DNA of 64,000 nt from Desmodus rotundus (GCF_022682495.2 NC_071390.1:171145220-171209219), one strand, 5' to 3'. Shown: positions 22,561-33,875, numbered from the stretch's first letter. Notes: a model not told the origin generated them from the letters alone. Numbers and translations are program-made.

Positions 22561-22859
22561 TAAGTACACATCATAATGTATGCAAAATTTTCGATTACTT
22601 TCTCTTTTATTAGAATAGGTGCTTTTTGAATGACTAAATGTAATTTTGGTATTTCCATCTTTGTAACACTGATGATGTAGGAGAGAAATTTTCGTTCATT
22701 TATTTGTACTGCCACTTCATTTTAAAATATATCCCCGACTGAATTCCCTACATGTGTTTCTATCCAATCTTGCCAAATTTTTACGTCTTCAACCTTGAGT
22801 AATAATGACTCCCTTGCTCTCTTTCTTCCACCCTGTTAAGCACTTTGTAAATTATTCAC
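22561..22859. other. Unassigned AT-rich DNA
   Basis: Nothing recognised. Confidence 0.4.
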
Positions 22860-23530
22860 ACTATGACTTTCCCATTTGCTCCCTCTTCTTCATTGCAAGG
22901 GCATCGGAGTTAATCCAGGCCTCATTTCCTCTAATTCTCTTGCTCAGCCACTTTCGGTAATTCACAACTTCTCCTTCCCCTGGTTTGCCCAACTCCCATC
23001 TACTATCCTCTGTACAGATGTACTTATTTCTCCACAAATAGCTCTTATCATATTACTCCTGCTGAAAATACTTTCTTGGCTGCCCATGTCATAAAAATGG
23101 GAAATTTCACATATTTGTCTCAGATTATAGTGAAGACACATTGCCTATTTTTACCTGTTCATTTGCTCTCCTCTATTGAAATTGTATGGTTTATGCTTGC
23201 ATAACATACCTCTACATTTTTCTCTTTCTAGGCTTTTTAACCATTCTTTTTCCTTTGTCTAGAAAGCCCTCCCATCCCAACTTTGCCTTTGGAAGTAATG
23301 TTGTCTTTCGAAGGCCATCTCAAATGTTGCTTCTCCATGAAATCTTTGTTCATTATCTCACCCTTTCTCAGGTCTGGAACTGTAATTTCTCCTTCCTTGT
23401 TTTTCCATAGCTCTGTGCACTTTCTTTACACAATTTCACTTACACCTTAGGTAGTGGGATTTTGTTTCCTTCCCTGCAAATTTTAAACTCCTTTTTTTAA
23501 CCACCTCTATAATCACCTCCCTTCTGAAAT
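22860..23530 (+). repeat. L2 LINE, long fragment
   Basis: A long plus-strand L2: 'ctgctgaaaatactttcttg' with 'gctgcccatgtc', 'ttgtctagaaagccctccca', 'ggccatctcaaatgttgctt', 'catgaaatctttgttcatta' and 'ctctgtgcactttctttaca'. It covers the end of the ORF and part of the 3' UTR, too decayed to code. Confidence 0.8.
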
Positions 23531-25549
23531 TAAGCACATTGCTTCATTATTCAATTTGAAGAATCAGATTCTAATTTGCATTGTGTTATATAATTAGTTA
23601 AAATTCTTGGTAAAGTCAGTATAATTCAAATTATATAAATATAGTTTCAAATGAAATCATCTCATTTTCCGCAGATTTCTGACAAGCGACAAACACTGTT
23701 ACTGTTTAGGCATCTCTAGCACAAATATCTTTACATAAATATCGTTACAAGGTGGATAAGTTGTCTTTGTATGAATGTTTGGGATCAGAATTGCTGTCCA
23801 CCTTCCAATTACCGGAAGACCAAAACTACCCAACTCACAATAGACTTTTAACAACATGCTTCCCTGCAATGATAATTGCTTTTGGGGCTCAAACTGACTT
23901 ATTTACTGGCTTTTTGATTGGGAAGTCATTTCTTTTTAGGACCTGAAGCGTTTTTGCAGTGCCTGGGGAATTGGGCAGCCGCCTTTAATTAGAAAAAGGC
24001 CAAGGTATTCAATATGCACTAAGATTTGTGATATTTGTCGTAGGGCTGGGGTTAGGTGAGGAGAAAATGTGGGTCGGAGAAAGATGAAAGCACTCATTTT
24101 TTTTACCTTTCTTATGGTATTTCCTGAGGCAGTAGGAGAAAGCCAAGACAAAGAATTCCGATATGTGTTCACTGAACAGAGGACTCTGGGTAGACTTGAT
24201 GGGTAGGTCAGCATGATGGCTGACCAGCATGGAAAGGACTCTCTGTAGAGTACGTGAAATTTGAAACTGTGCAGAAAAGAACAAGGGAAACATGGACAAA
24301 AGAGAACAAGGGAACAATGGTACTAGGGAAATAAAATAAATGTCTTCCAAGTATGTACTCTTAATTATTTTTTTAAATTAGGGTTTCCATCTACACATGA
24401 TTCAATAATTCTTAACTTTAATAAAAACAGCATGTTGGGAATTCCCACCAGGAAGTTGAGAGGTATCTGGGACACAAAAGGCAAGTCTGGCTCACAACAG
24501 AGGCCCTTGACTCCAGGGGTAATATTTTTCTTTGAAAATTATTAAGCCCTTCAGATTTTGTTAATAAATCTATTTGAAGTAAAAACGTGAGCCTAAGAGT
24601 ATATGCCATTGCTAGCTCCAACATAAAAATGGTGCTTGATTTTTGTCTACATGTTTTGGGTTCTTTTTTTTTTTTTCGGGGTGATTTCTACCTTTACACA
24701 AGAAGTTACAGGGAAATTCAATGACTTGGAGATCTCAAATTACTTTTGAAATGCAAGTTACCTTTATTAAAAATTGAAAGGTAGGATTGTGAAATAAGCA
24801 ACACAATTTCGCTTTAAAAGGAACATTAACCCAAACACAGATGTTAAAAAAAAAGGAAATTGGTTTTTCCCTACCTCTCTCTAGAGACCTAGGAATATTA
24901 CCAAGGATTGAAATAATTAATTGTCACTAAAGGACACACTTTTCAAATATCATTTACATCAAATTTGTGGGGTTTTCCCTATATTTAACAGTCAATTAAG
25001 ATGTAAAAATGTGCCTGTTAAGTAATATCACAACCATGTTAATAGGGAAGCAATGACTTTATAAAAAGCTAACCCAGGAGATTATTCCAAATTTTCTTAC
25101 AAAGGAAATTAGCATTGATAACCATCTTTCTGGCTGCAGAAGAAAATGAAATATATTGTTTCCATATGTGTCCATAACACCTAAAAATATATTTGAATTT
25201 TAAGGGCATCTTAAAATAATACTTCAGCTTTATAAAATTGTCACATCAGGAGAAAATTGCCTTAGAAAAGCAATATTCACACCATCAGTTGCTATTGTGT
25301 CTTTTAAACAATATATTCCTTACTGCATTTAATAGTTGATTTTAAAATTAAAAAAATAATGGAGGCCACTAATGCATAACTGATGATAATGGAATGCAAT
25401 CTTTATTTTTACGGTTTTCAAAGTATCTAATTCTGTGAACATTTTTTTTCTTATTCTGTGTGGTGCATTGTGTTAGTGGAGTTTCTAGAAGAGTTATATT
25501 GCTATAAATATCTTTCTGTAGGGCACACTAATAAAGTTTTTGCTCTCTT
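23531..25549. other. Unassigned AT-rich DNA, 2 kb
   Basis: No repeat family or gene recognised. AT-rich, with a T-run at 24666-24675 and several homopolymer A/T runs. Open frames of 92-113 codons at about 23936-24350 (minus) overlap in two frames and lack motifs. Confidence 0.45.
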
Positions 25550-25607
25550 TTTTTCTGGTACACATACACACATATATCGAGTTATGTGTGTGTGTATATA
25601 TGTGTGT
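25550..25607. repeat. (CA/TG)n imperfect inverted simple repeat
   Basis: A CA-rich stretch followed by a TG-rich stretch around 'atatatcgagttat', so the two halves are roughly self-complementary. It sits next to an L1 3' UTR scrap. Confidence 0.8.
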
Positions 25608-25655
25608 GCCATCTCCATTCTTTGTGTGAGTCCATCTAGAGAGGCTTTTTTTATA
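25608..25655 (-). repeat. L1 3' UTR scrap duplicated about 1 kb away
   Basis: 'gccatctccattctttgtgt' with 'gagtccatctagagaggct' closely resembles 26618-26655 in the next L1 piece. It lies outside the 3' end of the L1 starting at 25670, so it is a separate fragment or a local duplication. Confidence 0.65.
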
Positions 25656-25664
25656 TATACAAAT

Positions 25665-26450
25665 ATATATGTAAAATTTGAGGTATAATTTATGTTCAAT
25701 AAAATACATTCATTTAATTGTGCAAGTTGGTATAGAATATTGTATCCCCCACTGTAGTCAAGATATACAACATTCCAACATCCTAAAAAGTCCCTTCTTC
25801 TTAATATCGATCACCACAATCTCATTCCAGATGAAGTAAACACCGATCTGCTTTTTGCTACTATTGATTTCTTTTGTCTATTCTAGAATTTTCTAAGTAT
25901 GGGAAAATGCAGTATGTACTCTGCCTATTTCTGCAGTCACTCATCGTAAGGTTTCTGAGGTTCATACATATTTCTTTTTCTTGTTCGATGGTATTTCATT
26001 GAATGAATAGCAGAACTTATTCACGTACTGGTAAATTACTGGGTTGTTTCTAATTTGGAAGTAAATGTACTTTATTAATGTTTACTTTATATTTATTTCT
26101 TTTGATTCTATGTCTAAAAAACATTGCTTATCACACGGTCATGAGGTTTCCTTCTATGTTTTCTTCTAGAACTTTTAGATTTTATGTTTAGATCATGTTT
26201 CAAAATTAATTTGTATATTTAATATATGGCAAAAATAACACTATTAATTTTAGAAGTGGTGGATATCTAGTTCCAGCACCATTTATTTAAAACATTTTTT
26301 CTCATTAAATACTCCAGAACTTTTGACAAAAATAAATTGAGTGTATACATGCATTCTATTTCTGCGGCCTACACTGTTCTGTTATTATATGTATCTATTC
26401 TTGTGCTGGTATCACACCAATGGTCTATTCAGATTCACATTGTCTCCCTT
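25665..26450 (-). mobile_element. Old L1 (L1M-type), 3' end, internally deleted
   Basis: The plus strand reads as an inverted L1. It opens with a 3' UTR 'tttgaggtataatttatgtt', followed by inverted ORF2 landmarks: 'catacatatttctttttctt', 'gtatttcattgaatgaatag', and then a jump to 'tccttctatgttttcttcta' and 'gttccagcaccatttattta'. The jump implies an internal deletion of ORF2 around 26090-26120. Not coding. Confidence 0.85.
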
Positions 26451-26756
26451 CCTTCCGGAACTCTGACCACATGAATGTGAGGCTTGTTACAGTTCCCGAG
26501 ACATGTGTGGCCTCTGCGGTTCTGTTCAATTTTCTTCTATCCACTTTCTTTCTGTTTTACAGATTGGATAGTTCAACTGGATAGGTTTTCCAGTTTACTG
26601 ATTTTTCTCTTCTGCCATCTCCATTCTGTGTGTGAATCCATCTAGTAAGGTTTTTTTTTTTTTTGCTGTGGTTGTTGTCACTGCATTGTTTTACTTCAAA
26701 ATTTTCATTTGGTTCTCTTATACCTTCTGTTTCTTCACTGAGGATTTCTTTCTTTT
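26451..26756 (-). mobile_element. Old L1 3' UTR segment left of the HAL1 insertion
   Basis: L1M-type sequence inverted: 'cagtttactgatttttctct', 'tctgccatctccattctgtg', 'tttcatttggttctcttata'. Its last 15 bases (26742-26756, ggatttctttctttt) are the left TSD of the HAL1-like element. The same L1 resumes at 27724. Confidence 0.75.
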
Positions 26757-27723
26757 TAAAAAATATATTTTATTGATTATACTATTACAGTTGTCCAATT
26801 TTTTTCTCCCTTTTATTCCCTCTGCCCTGCATACCCCCTCCCACCAGCATCCCCCACTTTTAGTTCATGTCCATGGGTCATACATATAGTTCTTTGGCTT
26901 CTTCATTTCCTATACTATTCTTAACCTCCCCCTATCTATTTTATACCTAACAATTATGCTTCTTATTCCTTGTATTTTCCTCCCCATTCTCCTCCTGCTC
27001 CACACTGATAACCCTCCAGGTGATCTCTATTTCTGTGATTCTGTTGCTGTTCTAGTTGTTTGCTTAGTTTGTTTTTGTTTTTGCTTTAAGTTCAGTTGTT
27101 GATAGTTGTGAGTTTGTTGTCATTTTAATACTCATATTTTTGACTATCTTCTTTTTCTTAGATAAGTCCCTTTAACATTTCATGAAATAAGGGCTTGGTG
27201 ATGATGGACTCCTTTAATTTGATCTTATCTGGGAAGCACTTTATCTGCCCTTCCAGTCTAAATGATAGCTTTGCTGGATAGAGTAATCGTGGATGTAGGT
27301 TCTTGCCTTTCATAACTTGGAATACTTCTTTCCAGCCCCTTCTTGCCTGTGAGGTCTCTTTTGAGAAATCAGCTGATAGTCTTATGGGCACTCCTTTGTA
27401 GGTAACTGTCTCCTTTCTCTTGCTGCTTTTAAGATTCTCTCCTTATCTTTAATCTTGGCTAATGTAATTATGATGTGCCTTGGTGTGTGCTTCCTTGGGT
27501 CCAACTTCTTTGGGACTCTCTGAGCTTCCTGGACTTCTGTCTCTGCCCTCCTACCAGTCTGAATGAATATTTCTTCTTTAACTCCTTTGTTGTTGGACTT
27601 CCATACAATTCAATTTGCTGAGAGTTCTGGTTGATTTATGCTTTTAAATTTGTTGTTGTCCTTATTTTGGTTGTGTGAGGAGGAAAATGTGTCTTCCTAT
27701 GCCTCCATCATGGCCAGAAGTAC
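26757..27723 (-). mobile_element. HAL1-like half-LINE, internally deleted, with TSD
   Basis: Flanked by a perfect 15-bp TSD (ggatttctttctttt, 26742-26756 and 27724-27738). Read on the minus strand it starts 'cttctggccatgatggaggc' (27723), the 5' end type of bat L1/HAL1 elements. It then skips, at a junction near 27535, straight to the ORF1 C-terminal domain. After the ORF1 stop comes a UTR of about 400 bp ending 'ggacaactgtaatagtataa' with an A-rich tail. No ORF2 sequence is present. A LINE-1 relative with ORF1 but no ORF2 is a half-L1 (HAL1), moved by L1 reverse transcriptase in trans. The deletion leaves a 967-bp element with both ends intact. Confidence 0.85.
27158..27535 (-). pseudogene. 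LINE-1 ORF1 C-terminal domain remnant in HAL1
   Basis: The coding remnant of the HAL1-like element. From the minus strand, an upstream frame gives PRHIIITLAKIKDKE and ILKAARE. A one-base frameshift near 27415 then moves the reading to a frame with PIRLSADFSKETSQARR, LLYPAKLSF and TKPLFHEMLKGLI followed by a stop at 27158-27160. These are the landmarks of the ORF1p C-terminal RNA-binding domain. The coiled coil and RRM expected upstream are missing because of the deletion at about 27535. ORF1p coats LINE RNA as a trimer and acts as a chaperone; this fragment cannot form a trimer and is dead. Confidence 0.9.
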
Positions 27724-27800
27724 GGATTTCTTTCTTTTCCTTCTTTTTTTTTTAAAGAGGATTTGCAGTTGTCTGCTGTATCATTTTTATGACTGTTCTT
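27724..27800 (-). mobile_element. Old L1 segment between HAL1 and MLT1
   Basis: Continues the L1 interrupted at 26756, beginning with the right TSD copy (27724-27738), and is cut again by an MLT1 LTR at about 27801. Confidence 0.65.
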
Positions 27801-28177
27801 TGTCTTAGACGGCTTGGGATTCCATAACAAAATACCAAAAGCTGAGTGTCTGGAACAACAGAAATTTATTTTCTCACAGTTTTGGAGGCTAGAAGTTCAA
27901 ATCAGGCTGCCAGCATGGTCAGGTTCTGGCGAGAATTCTTTTCTGAGCTTGCAGACAGCTGCCTTCTTGCTGTGTCCTCACACAGCTGGAAGAGAAAGAG
28001 AACAAGCTCTCTGGTGTCTCATTTTATAAGGACACCAATCCCATCAGACTGGGGCCTTTCCTCATGATCTTATCTAATCATAATTGCTCCAAAATGCCCC
28101 ATCTCCAAACATCACCACACTAGGATTTAGGGATCAACATGTAAGTTTTGAGGGGACACAAATATTCAGTTCATACA
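27801..28177 (-). mobile_element. MLT1 (ERVL-MaLR) solo LTR
   Basis: A complete-looking LTR in minus orientation. The plus strand runs from 'tgtcttagacggcttgggat' and 'tccataacaaaatacc', through 'acagaaatttattttctcac', 'cagcatggtcaggttctggc' and 'cttcttgctgtgtcctcaca', to 'ggggacacaaatattcagtt' and 'cataca'. Flanks ttctt (27796-27800) and tgctt (28178-28182) are consistent with a 5-bp TSD with one change. No internal sequence, so it is a solo LTR. Confidence 0.9.
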
Positions 28178-28620
28178 TGCTTTAAAATCCTGGTTAAATA
28201 ATCCAACATTTTTGTCACCTCTGTGTTAGCAATTCCTAATTGCCTTTTCTTATTGATAGTGAAGTTACAGTAGTTCTTGCTATGATGAATAATGTTGGAT
28301 TTTATCCTGTACATCGTGACTATTACATTGTGAGACTCTAGTTCCTATTGAATTCTTCTATTTTGCTGGCAGTAGACTTGTCTAGGTATAGAATGAATGA
28401 CCCCGGTCCATTTTTGTAAGCTGTCATTAAAATGTAAATTTAGTTTTCAAAACGTTTGTAGGGCTATTTTGGTCTGCCCACCTGTGTGTTTCCCAGAGGC
28501 TGACCTGCATCCCCAGACGGTGTTTCAGACCAGTGTTCACTAGTCACCTCCGGGAATTATTTCTTCTTAGTATCGTGCATAGGTCATTCAGAGGTCTGCT
28601 CAGGAATGCATACAGAGTTT
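28178..28620 (-). mobile_element. Old L1 3' UTR segment right of MLT1
   Basis: Continues the L1 host with inverted 3' UTR-type sequence ('cctggttaaataatccaaca', 'ctattttgctggcagtagac', 'tttcccagaggctgacctgc'). The right edge is uncertain. Confidence 0.65.
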
Positions 28621-28839
28621 GAAAATCCTTTTTGTCAACTCCCTTCCCTCTAAACTCCTCCCCCAGCTCTCTTGTGGGGAAGGAGGGGATGTGCACTACT
28701 GCCTCATTACACGGTGGTGAGCAAAGACTGGGCACTTCTACAGTCCCGGCAGTTGCAGAAAGGAAATTCCATTGTGTCGTTGCTCAAATCCTCAGACTCT
28801 TAGGCACTCTTCTTACTCTTCTCTGCAACTTTCAAACAT
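28621..28839. other. Unassigned DNA
   Basis: Nothing recognised. May contain the decayed end of the L1. Confidence 0.35.
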
Positions 28840-29010
28840 AGACAAATGTTTATGTCTATAAACATTTAGACATATAATGTTTGTAAATGCAATTAAGAAC
28901 TTATAAAATGTTTTTTCTATAATTTTTCATTTAGCATTTTTGGACCATGGTTGACCACAGGTAATTAAAACCTCAGAAAGCAACACCATGGATTAGGGAA
29001 GACTACTGTA
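28840..29010 (-). mobile_element. Tigger-type DNA transposon remnant
   Basis: The right edge inverted reads 'tacagtagtcttccctaatc', the terminal-repeat type of Tigger/MER2 elements, followed by 'gtggtcaaccatggtccaaa'. The element ends at a TA (29009-29010). The left part is degraded and its end is not located. Not coding. Confidence 0.75.
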
Positions 29011-29375
29011 AATTCAGTCCAAGTCCAAAGGCCTGAGAACCAAAGGAGTTAATGGTGTAAGTTACAGAGTTTGAAAACCAAAGACCCAAGACCCAGGCTC
29101 TGATGACTGCAGGCAGGAGAAAATGAATGTCCCAGCTCAAAAAGAAAGAACAAAAATTTGTCCTTCTTCAGACTTTTTTGTTATTTTGGGACCCCTGATG
29201 AATGCATGGTGCCTACCTACATAGGGGAGGTTGGAACTGCTTTACTGATTCCACTGATTCAAATGGTAATCTCTACCAGAAACACCCTCAGGTGCACCCT
29301 GCCATGGTTTGCCTGGTAGGTGGGCATCCTTTAGCACAATCAGATTAACACATAAAATTAATCATAATGCCCAAT
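29011..29375 (-). mobile_element. ERVL LTR (MLT2-like)
   Basis: The inverted LTR 5' end is seen at the right ('agattaacacataaaattaa', then 'tcataatgcc'), with 'tttactgattccactgattc' and the inner landmarks 'gacccaggctctgatgactg' and 'gagaaaatgaatgtcccagc'. It lies directly next to the Tigger terminus, so one may have inserted beside the other. Confidence 0.65.
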
Positions 29376-29955
29376 CTTACTACTAGCATTTGAAGTCACA
29401 CCGAATATATTTAGGTTGTTTGGTTAGAAGACAGAGAAGAGATGTGTCAGCAGAAACTATTTAAAATTGATTTAAGCATCCCAATATTATCAAGCACCAT
29501 CAAATTCTTGGTTTTTCTTTTTATTAACATAACAAATAATAGGCATTAATAGATAGTTAAGATTTCCACTTTTCTATCTCTTTTTGGACCTCTATTTTCA
29601 GCCACCACCCTCCAGCCCAGAAGCAGAAGCAAAGCTCTCCTCACCTTCGTTTGCAGATGTGAAACATTCTACTGTTCTAAGTTCTTTCCCTTGTATTTGA
29701 AAGGTAGATGTCTCATGTTTTAAACCTTATAAATAAAAGAGATACTTCCCACTTTATGAATTCTGGTGTCATGTGTTAAAATAATCTACTTTTTCTCCAC
29801 TTTGCACTTTATATGTGTTTATTCTCCTTGAGATAGATTGCAGCTTGTGTTAAATTCTTTAACACCATTTCTTCTGTTACATGCGTTCAACTTGAGAACA
29901 TTCCCATATCTGCTGTCTGGCTCTCCAACATAAATGCCTGTATAAATACTATTTC
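29376..29955. other. Unassigned AT-rich DNA
   Basis: Nothing recognised. Confidence 0.4.
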
Positions 29956-30182
29956 ATCTCTGGCTGGTGTGACTCAGTGGATTGAGCACCCGCCTGCGAA
30001 CCGAAGGGTCACCGGTTTGATTCCCAGTCAGGGTGCATGCCTGGGTTGTGGGCCAGGTCCACAGTAGGCAGTGTGTGAGAGGCAACCACAAATTGATGTT
30101 TCTTTCTCACATCAATGTTTCTCTCCCCTCTTTCTTTCTCCATTCCCCTCTATCTGAAAATAAATAAAGTCTTTTAAAAAAT
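29956..30182 (+). mobile_element. VES SINE
   Basis: The tRNA-like head 'tggctggtgtgactcagtgg' is followed by 'cctgcgaaccgaagggtcac', 'ggtttgattcccagtcaggg', 'gtgggccaggtccacagtag', a 'gaggcaaccaca' block, CT-rich sequence and a tail ending near 30182. No clean TSD is visible. The B box is ggtttgattcc, one change from consensus. Confidence 0.95.
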
Positions 30183-30411
30183 CCTACTTACAATTACCAA
30201 CACTATTTTCCCCCTAGCTCATAATGCCTATTATTTATTGCACAGAAAATCTAAGAAAACATACATTGGAAATAAAATGCATATCTACAACAGTTGTATA
30301 TAAGAACTTCTGGGGAAAAAATCCTTTTATTGTCACAAAACAGAAAATGTAAGGTCTGATATTAACCATCAAAACAAAGACGCAGTATTTGTTGAATATT
30401 CTCTGGAGGTT
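30183..30411. other. Unassigned DNA
   Basis: Short gap between two VES copies; nothing recognised. Confidence 0.35.
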
Positions 30412-30420
30412 TCACTCATT

Positions 30421-30676
30421 TTTTTTAAGAATTTCTTTTTTCGTTAACCTTTTATAATATTTAAAATTTTTTTAAAGATTTTATTTATTTATTTTAGAGA
30501 GAGGAGAAGGGAGGGAGAAAAAGAGGGAGAGAAACATCAATGTGTGGTTGCCTCTCGTACATCCCCAACTGGGGACCCGGCCCACAATCCAAGCATGTGC
30601 CCTGACTAGGAATCGAACTAGTGACTCTTTGGTTCACAGGCCAGCACTCAATCCATGGAGCCACACCAGCCAGGGC
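30421..30676 (-). mobile_element. VES SINE
   Basis: The only minus-strand VES copy in the window. The plus strand shows an inverted, long and irregular A-rich tail (about 30421-30490), then 'gaaacatcaatgtgtggttg', 'ctggggacccggcccacaat', 'tgactaggaatcgaactagt' and an 'ccacaccagccagggc' head. A 9-bp TSD (tcactcatt) lies at 30412-30420 and 30677-30685. Confidence 0.9.
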
Positions 30677-30685
30677 TCACTCATT

Positions 30686-32085
30686 CTTATTTCTTCATCT
30701 ATCACCTATAACTTATATCACCTATAACTTGCTTCTACCTCCTGGCTCTAGCTTCCAGTTTCTAATGATATTTTGGATATATCAGTGCTAACATCCCTCC
30801 TTCTAGTTATCTCTATTTTAGCACTTATCCGGGGAAAAATAATTCCATATTGCCCTTCCTCCTCCCCCACCATAAACTGATGTTTGGCTTATTTATGTCT
30901 ATCTCCTTAGTACTTGTGGTTTTCAGGCATACATTTATGTTGTATTAATTAAATCAAGTAAATTACCTTGTTAAAAGAATACTTCCAATAGAAGAATCTA
31001 TAATATTTTCTGATATATATTTTATAAATATAGGTACAATACTTTTTGTATATGTATATATATTTAAATCTGACCTTAATTCCTAATAGTTAACTTCTAG
31101 TATAACTTTTTCTCCCTAGTCTAAATGAGAAGAGAGGATGCATATTCACTGCCTCCATTTCTTCCAGAACATAAAAATTTATTAAGTACCTTCTCCTTTT
31201 CACTTGTCTCTGCCTCCCTGCTTTCCTTTATGACCTACCTTCTAATTTTTTAATCACTTCCATTACCTTCTGTTAGTCGTTTTCCAAGTTATCCACATCT
31301 CTCTATCTGCAGTAAGCAACAGGGTCACAAAGTGGACAAAATACTCCAAACGCTTTTGAAAAAATCCAGTTGGGTAAAGCAGTTAGAGAAAGAGTAAGAA
31401 GACTGGGTTGAGGTTAACTTTAGGGAGCGTTACAAAGCTTTACCCACATATCCTTGTCTCGTAAGTAGATCGTTAGTTAAAGGTTGCAAATACACACCTA
31501 GAACCCTTTGTCCTATAAACCTACCACTGAAGCCGTGCCACTGAAATGCTAATGAACTTGGCAGTGTCTACTTTATTTATAGGCTCGGTCCTGAGAGTAG
31601 GACATCCCATACTTGAGCGACATTATTTGAACACTCTCCAGTATCCATGGGTGAAGCCACTATGTAAATATTGTCATTACTATAAATAAGTTAATATCGC
31701 AGGAGAAATATGGGAATTTGCTTGAGGACCCACTACAAAAAATGATAAACGAGGGAAGTTGGTAAGAAAGCATTTTTCTTGGCTCGTGGTCAAAAACAAA
31801 GCTTTAAACAATTGAAGGGAACTTACCCTAGACGTGTGCTGGGAAGCAAATTCAGCTAAATATAAATCAAAGGAGTTTTCTTTCTTGTAATTCAAGAATG
31901 CCACAATATAGGAGGCAAGGGAGATTGCCACAGGAAGAAACAAATATTTTCTTCCCAATAGAGAAATCTTTATAAAGCATGAGTTTTTCACTTCTATTCT
32001 TACAATTCTTTGATGCCTATGGAGCGGCATGCTGTGGTCTACAGAGAGGCTAGGGGCACCAGGGCTGGGAGATCGGCGAGAGCCC
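30686..32085. other. Unassigned AT-rich DNA
   Basis: No repeat family recognised. A direct 16-bp duplication (atcacctataacttat) is at about 30703-30734. A 116-codon open frame on the minus strand (31680-32030) has hydrophobic stretches but no recognisable domain and no start or splice context. Confidence 0.45.
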
Positions 32086-32285
32086 TGTGTGGGGAGGCCA
32101 GGAGCACTGAGTTAAAGCCCCAGCTCTGCCGCAGCTGTGGAGTTACTTATTCTCTCTGTTACTCAGGTTTTTCACCCCGAAGGTGATAATAGTACATGTA
32201 GGAATCCCAGCGTAGTCAGTGGTTAGCACGGTACTTAGCCTAGAGCAAATATTCGGTAAGTATCATCTTTATTATTCATTTTGCT
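32086..32285 (+). repeat. MIR SINE
   Basis: Plus-strand MIR: 'gagttaaagccccagctctg', 'tgtggagttacttattctct', 'gaaggtgataatagtacatg' and 'gtattagcctagagca'-like 3' sequence followed by 'tcggtaagtatcatctttat'. Confidence 0.85.
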
Positions 32286-32639
32286 ATTTGACTGTTTTTC
32301 AAAATCCATTTCCACATGGCTTTATGGTTGGCTCCAGTTTGTTTTATTAACTCATTACCAGTCACTCACACTGAACCCTTGCTCGAGCTAGTCTGGGAAA
32401 TTCTAGACATTTCCTTGGTCATGGTAGATTTTTCATTATGTATTTGCATGTACATGCTTTTTGCATATATTTGGTCTGATCGATGCCCACTCCTTACTTC
32501 AAATGCAGTTCTAACTTCTTTGTTTCTCTCCTCAAACATAACTAAATAGATTTAAATTCTTTCTGGGTTTTGTTCTTCTAGATGATGATGGTGATGATTA
32601 GTACAATGATATCTGTTTCATTCTTTTCATGAATTTTTT
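32286..32639. other. Unassigned DNA
   Basis: Nothing recognised. Confidence 0.4.
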
Positions 32640-32772
32640 CCCTCACAAGAGTGTAAACTCTTTGAAGGTAGGGATTAAGTACTATTTATTCATCATTGGG
32701 TCTCCCACAACCTAACACATTGCTACATACATAGAAAGCACTCAGTGTTCGATACATAAGTGAATTGCATGG
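32640..32772 (+). repeat. L2 LINE 3' end
   Basis: Plus strand: 'agtgtaaactctttgaaggt', 'agggattaagtactatttat', 'gtctcccacaacctaacaca', 'agaaagcactcagtgttcga', matching the L2 terminus. Confidence 0.85.
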
Positions 32773-33569
32773 AGTACAATATGGCAATGACAAAAATAAA
32801 ATAATAGAAAATGTTAGAATAATTGAAAAAAATAAAAAATGGAATAATTTAGAACCAAGTAATATACAATGGAAAATATTTCAGTGATGTAAGTGTCCAT
32901 TTTTTAATGCCAAGAAAGCTCTATAGGAAAAGGTCTTAAACATCACGTGGATACACTCTAAACAATTACAATAATTTACTGATGATAATACCAAGCATTC
33001 ATATTATAATTAATTTGAATTATACACAAGTATGACAATACAGAAGAAAAGTACCCCAATGTGATATTATGTGTTGCCTGTAGGTGATAGCATTAATGGT
33101 GAGTTACATATTATATTTTTCTGTAGTTCCAAAATCTGCACCCAAAACATTTATTATTATTAAGAATAGAGAAGACTCATGTACCTTTTTATCCTGAGAT
33201 AATGTCATGCATTTAGAAATGCATTAGTACCTATTTAAGTACTATATTCAGCAATTGCCGATGGGTTAAAACATCATGTAAATAATGATGGGCTCAACAT
33301 CTTTTCAGGTTATTTTTTTCAAACCTAGAAAAAATACAGATACATATCTCTTTAATACTGTCTATACATTATCCTGCCTATGATATCTTTCTTTATATCA
33401 CCACATGTGATGCCCATCCCAGCTGCCTTAAACATATATTTAATGGGAAGGGGGTCTGGGAAGACAGTTACAGCACAGAGCCATCAGGAAAACGACATAA
33501 TGCAGAAAGCCTTATCTTCTCTGTAGTTATTAAATTGAATTTGTAACCTATCAGGGACATTGCAAGTCT
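32773..33569. other. Unassigned AT-rich DNA
   Basis: Nothing recognised. Very AT-rich, especially 32800-33060. Confidence 0.45.
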
Positions 33570-33705
33570 TAGTCCTTTATGTATATAGATAAAAAGGCTG
33601 GAGCTCGGGGAGGAAAGTAGATACACACAAAGTCATACAGCTAGTTGGTGGCACCATTGGGACTAGCTTGACAATTGTGACTCTTTCCACTTATGCAGCA
33701 TCATA
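33570..33705 (-). repeat. MIR SINE
   Basis: Inverted MIR core: 'aaaggctggagctcggggag', 'caaagtcatacagctagttg', 'gtgactctttccacttatgc'. Confidence 0.75.
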
Positions 33706-33734
33706 GAATATGGAAATAAAGAAGAATTTTAGAG

Positions 33735-33875
33735 AGTTTTCCCTACAGCCATCTCATTTTATAGAAGGGTAATTGTGGACTTAGAGTGATCTAATATTTT
33801 CTCCCAGGCCACGTAACTTTCTAGAATTTGGCTAGAATGAGCAACCAGGTCTCCTGTATCCTGGTCATTATGTTT
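33735..33875 (-). repeat. MIR-family SINE remnant
   Basis: 'catctcattttatagaaggg', 'ctcccaggccacgtaacttt', 'aaccaggtctcctgtatcct' fit an inverted MIR-type core beside the copy at 33570. Confidence 0.6.
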
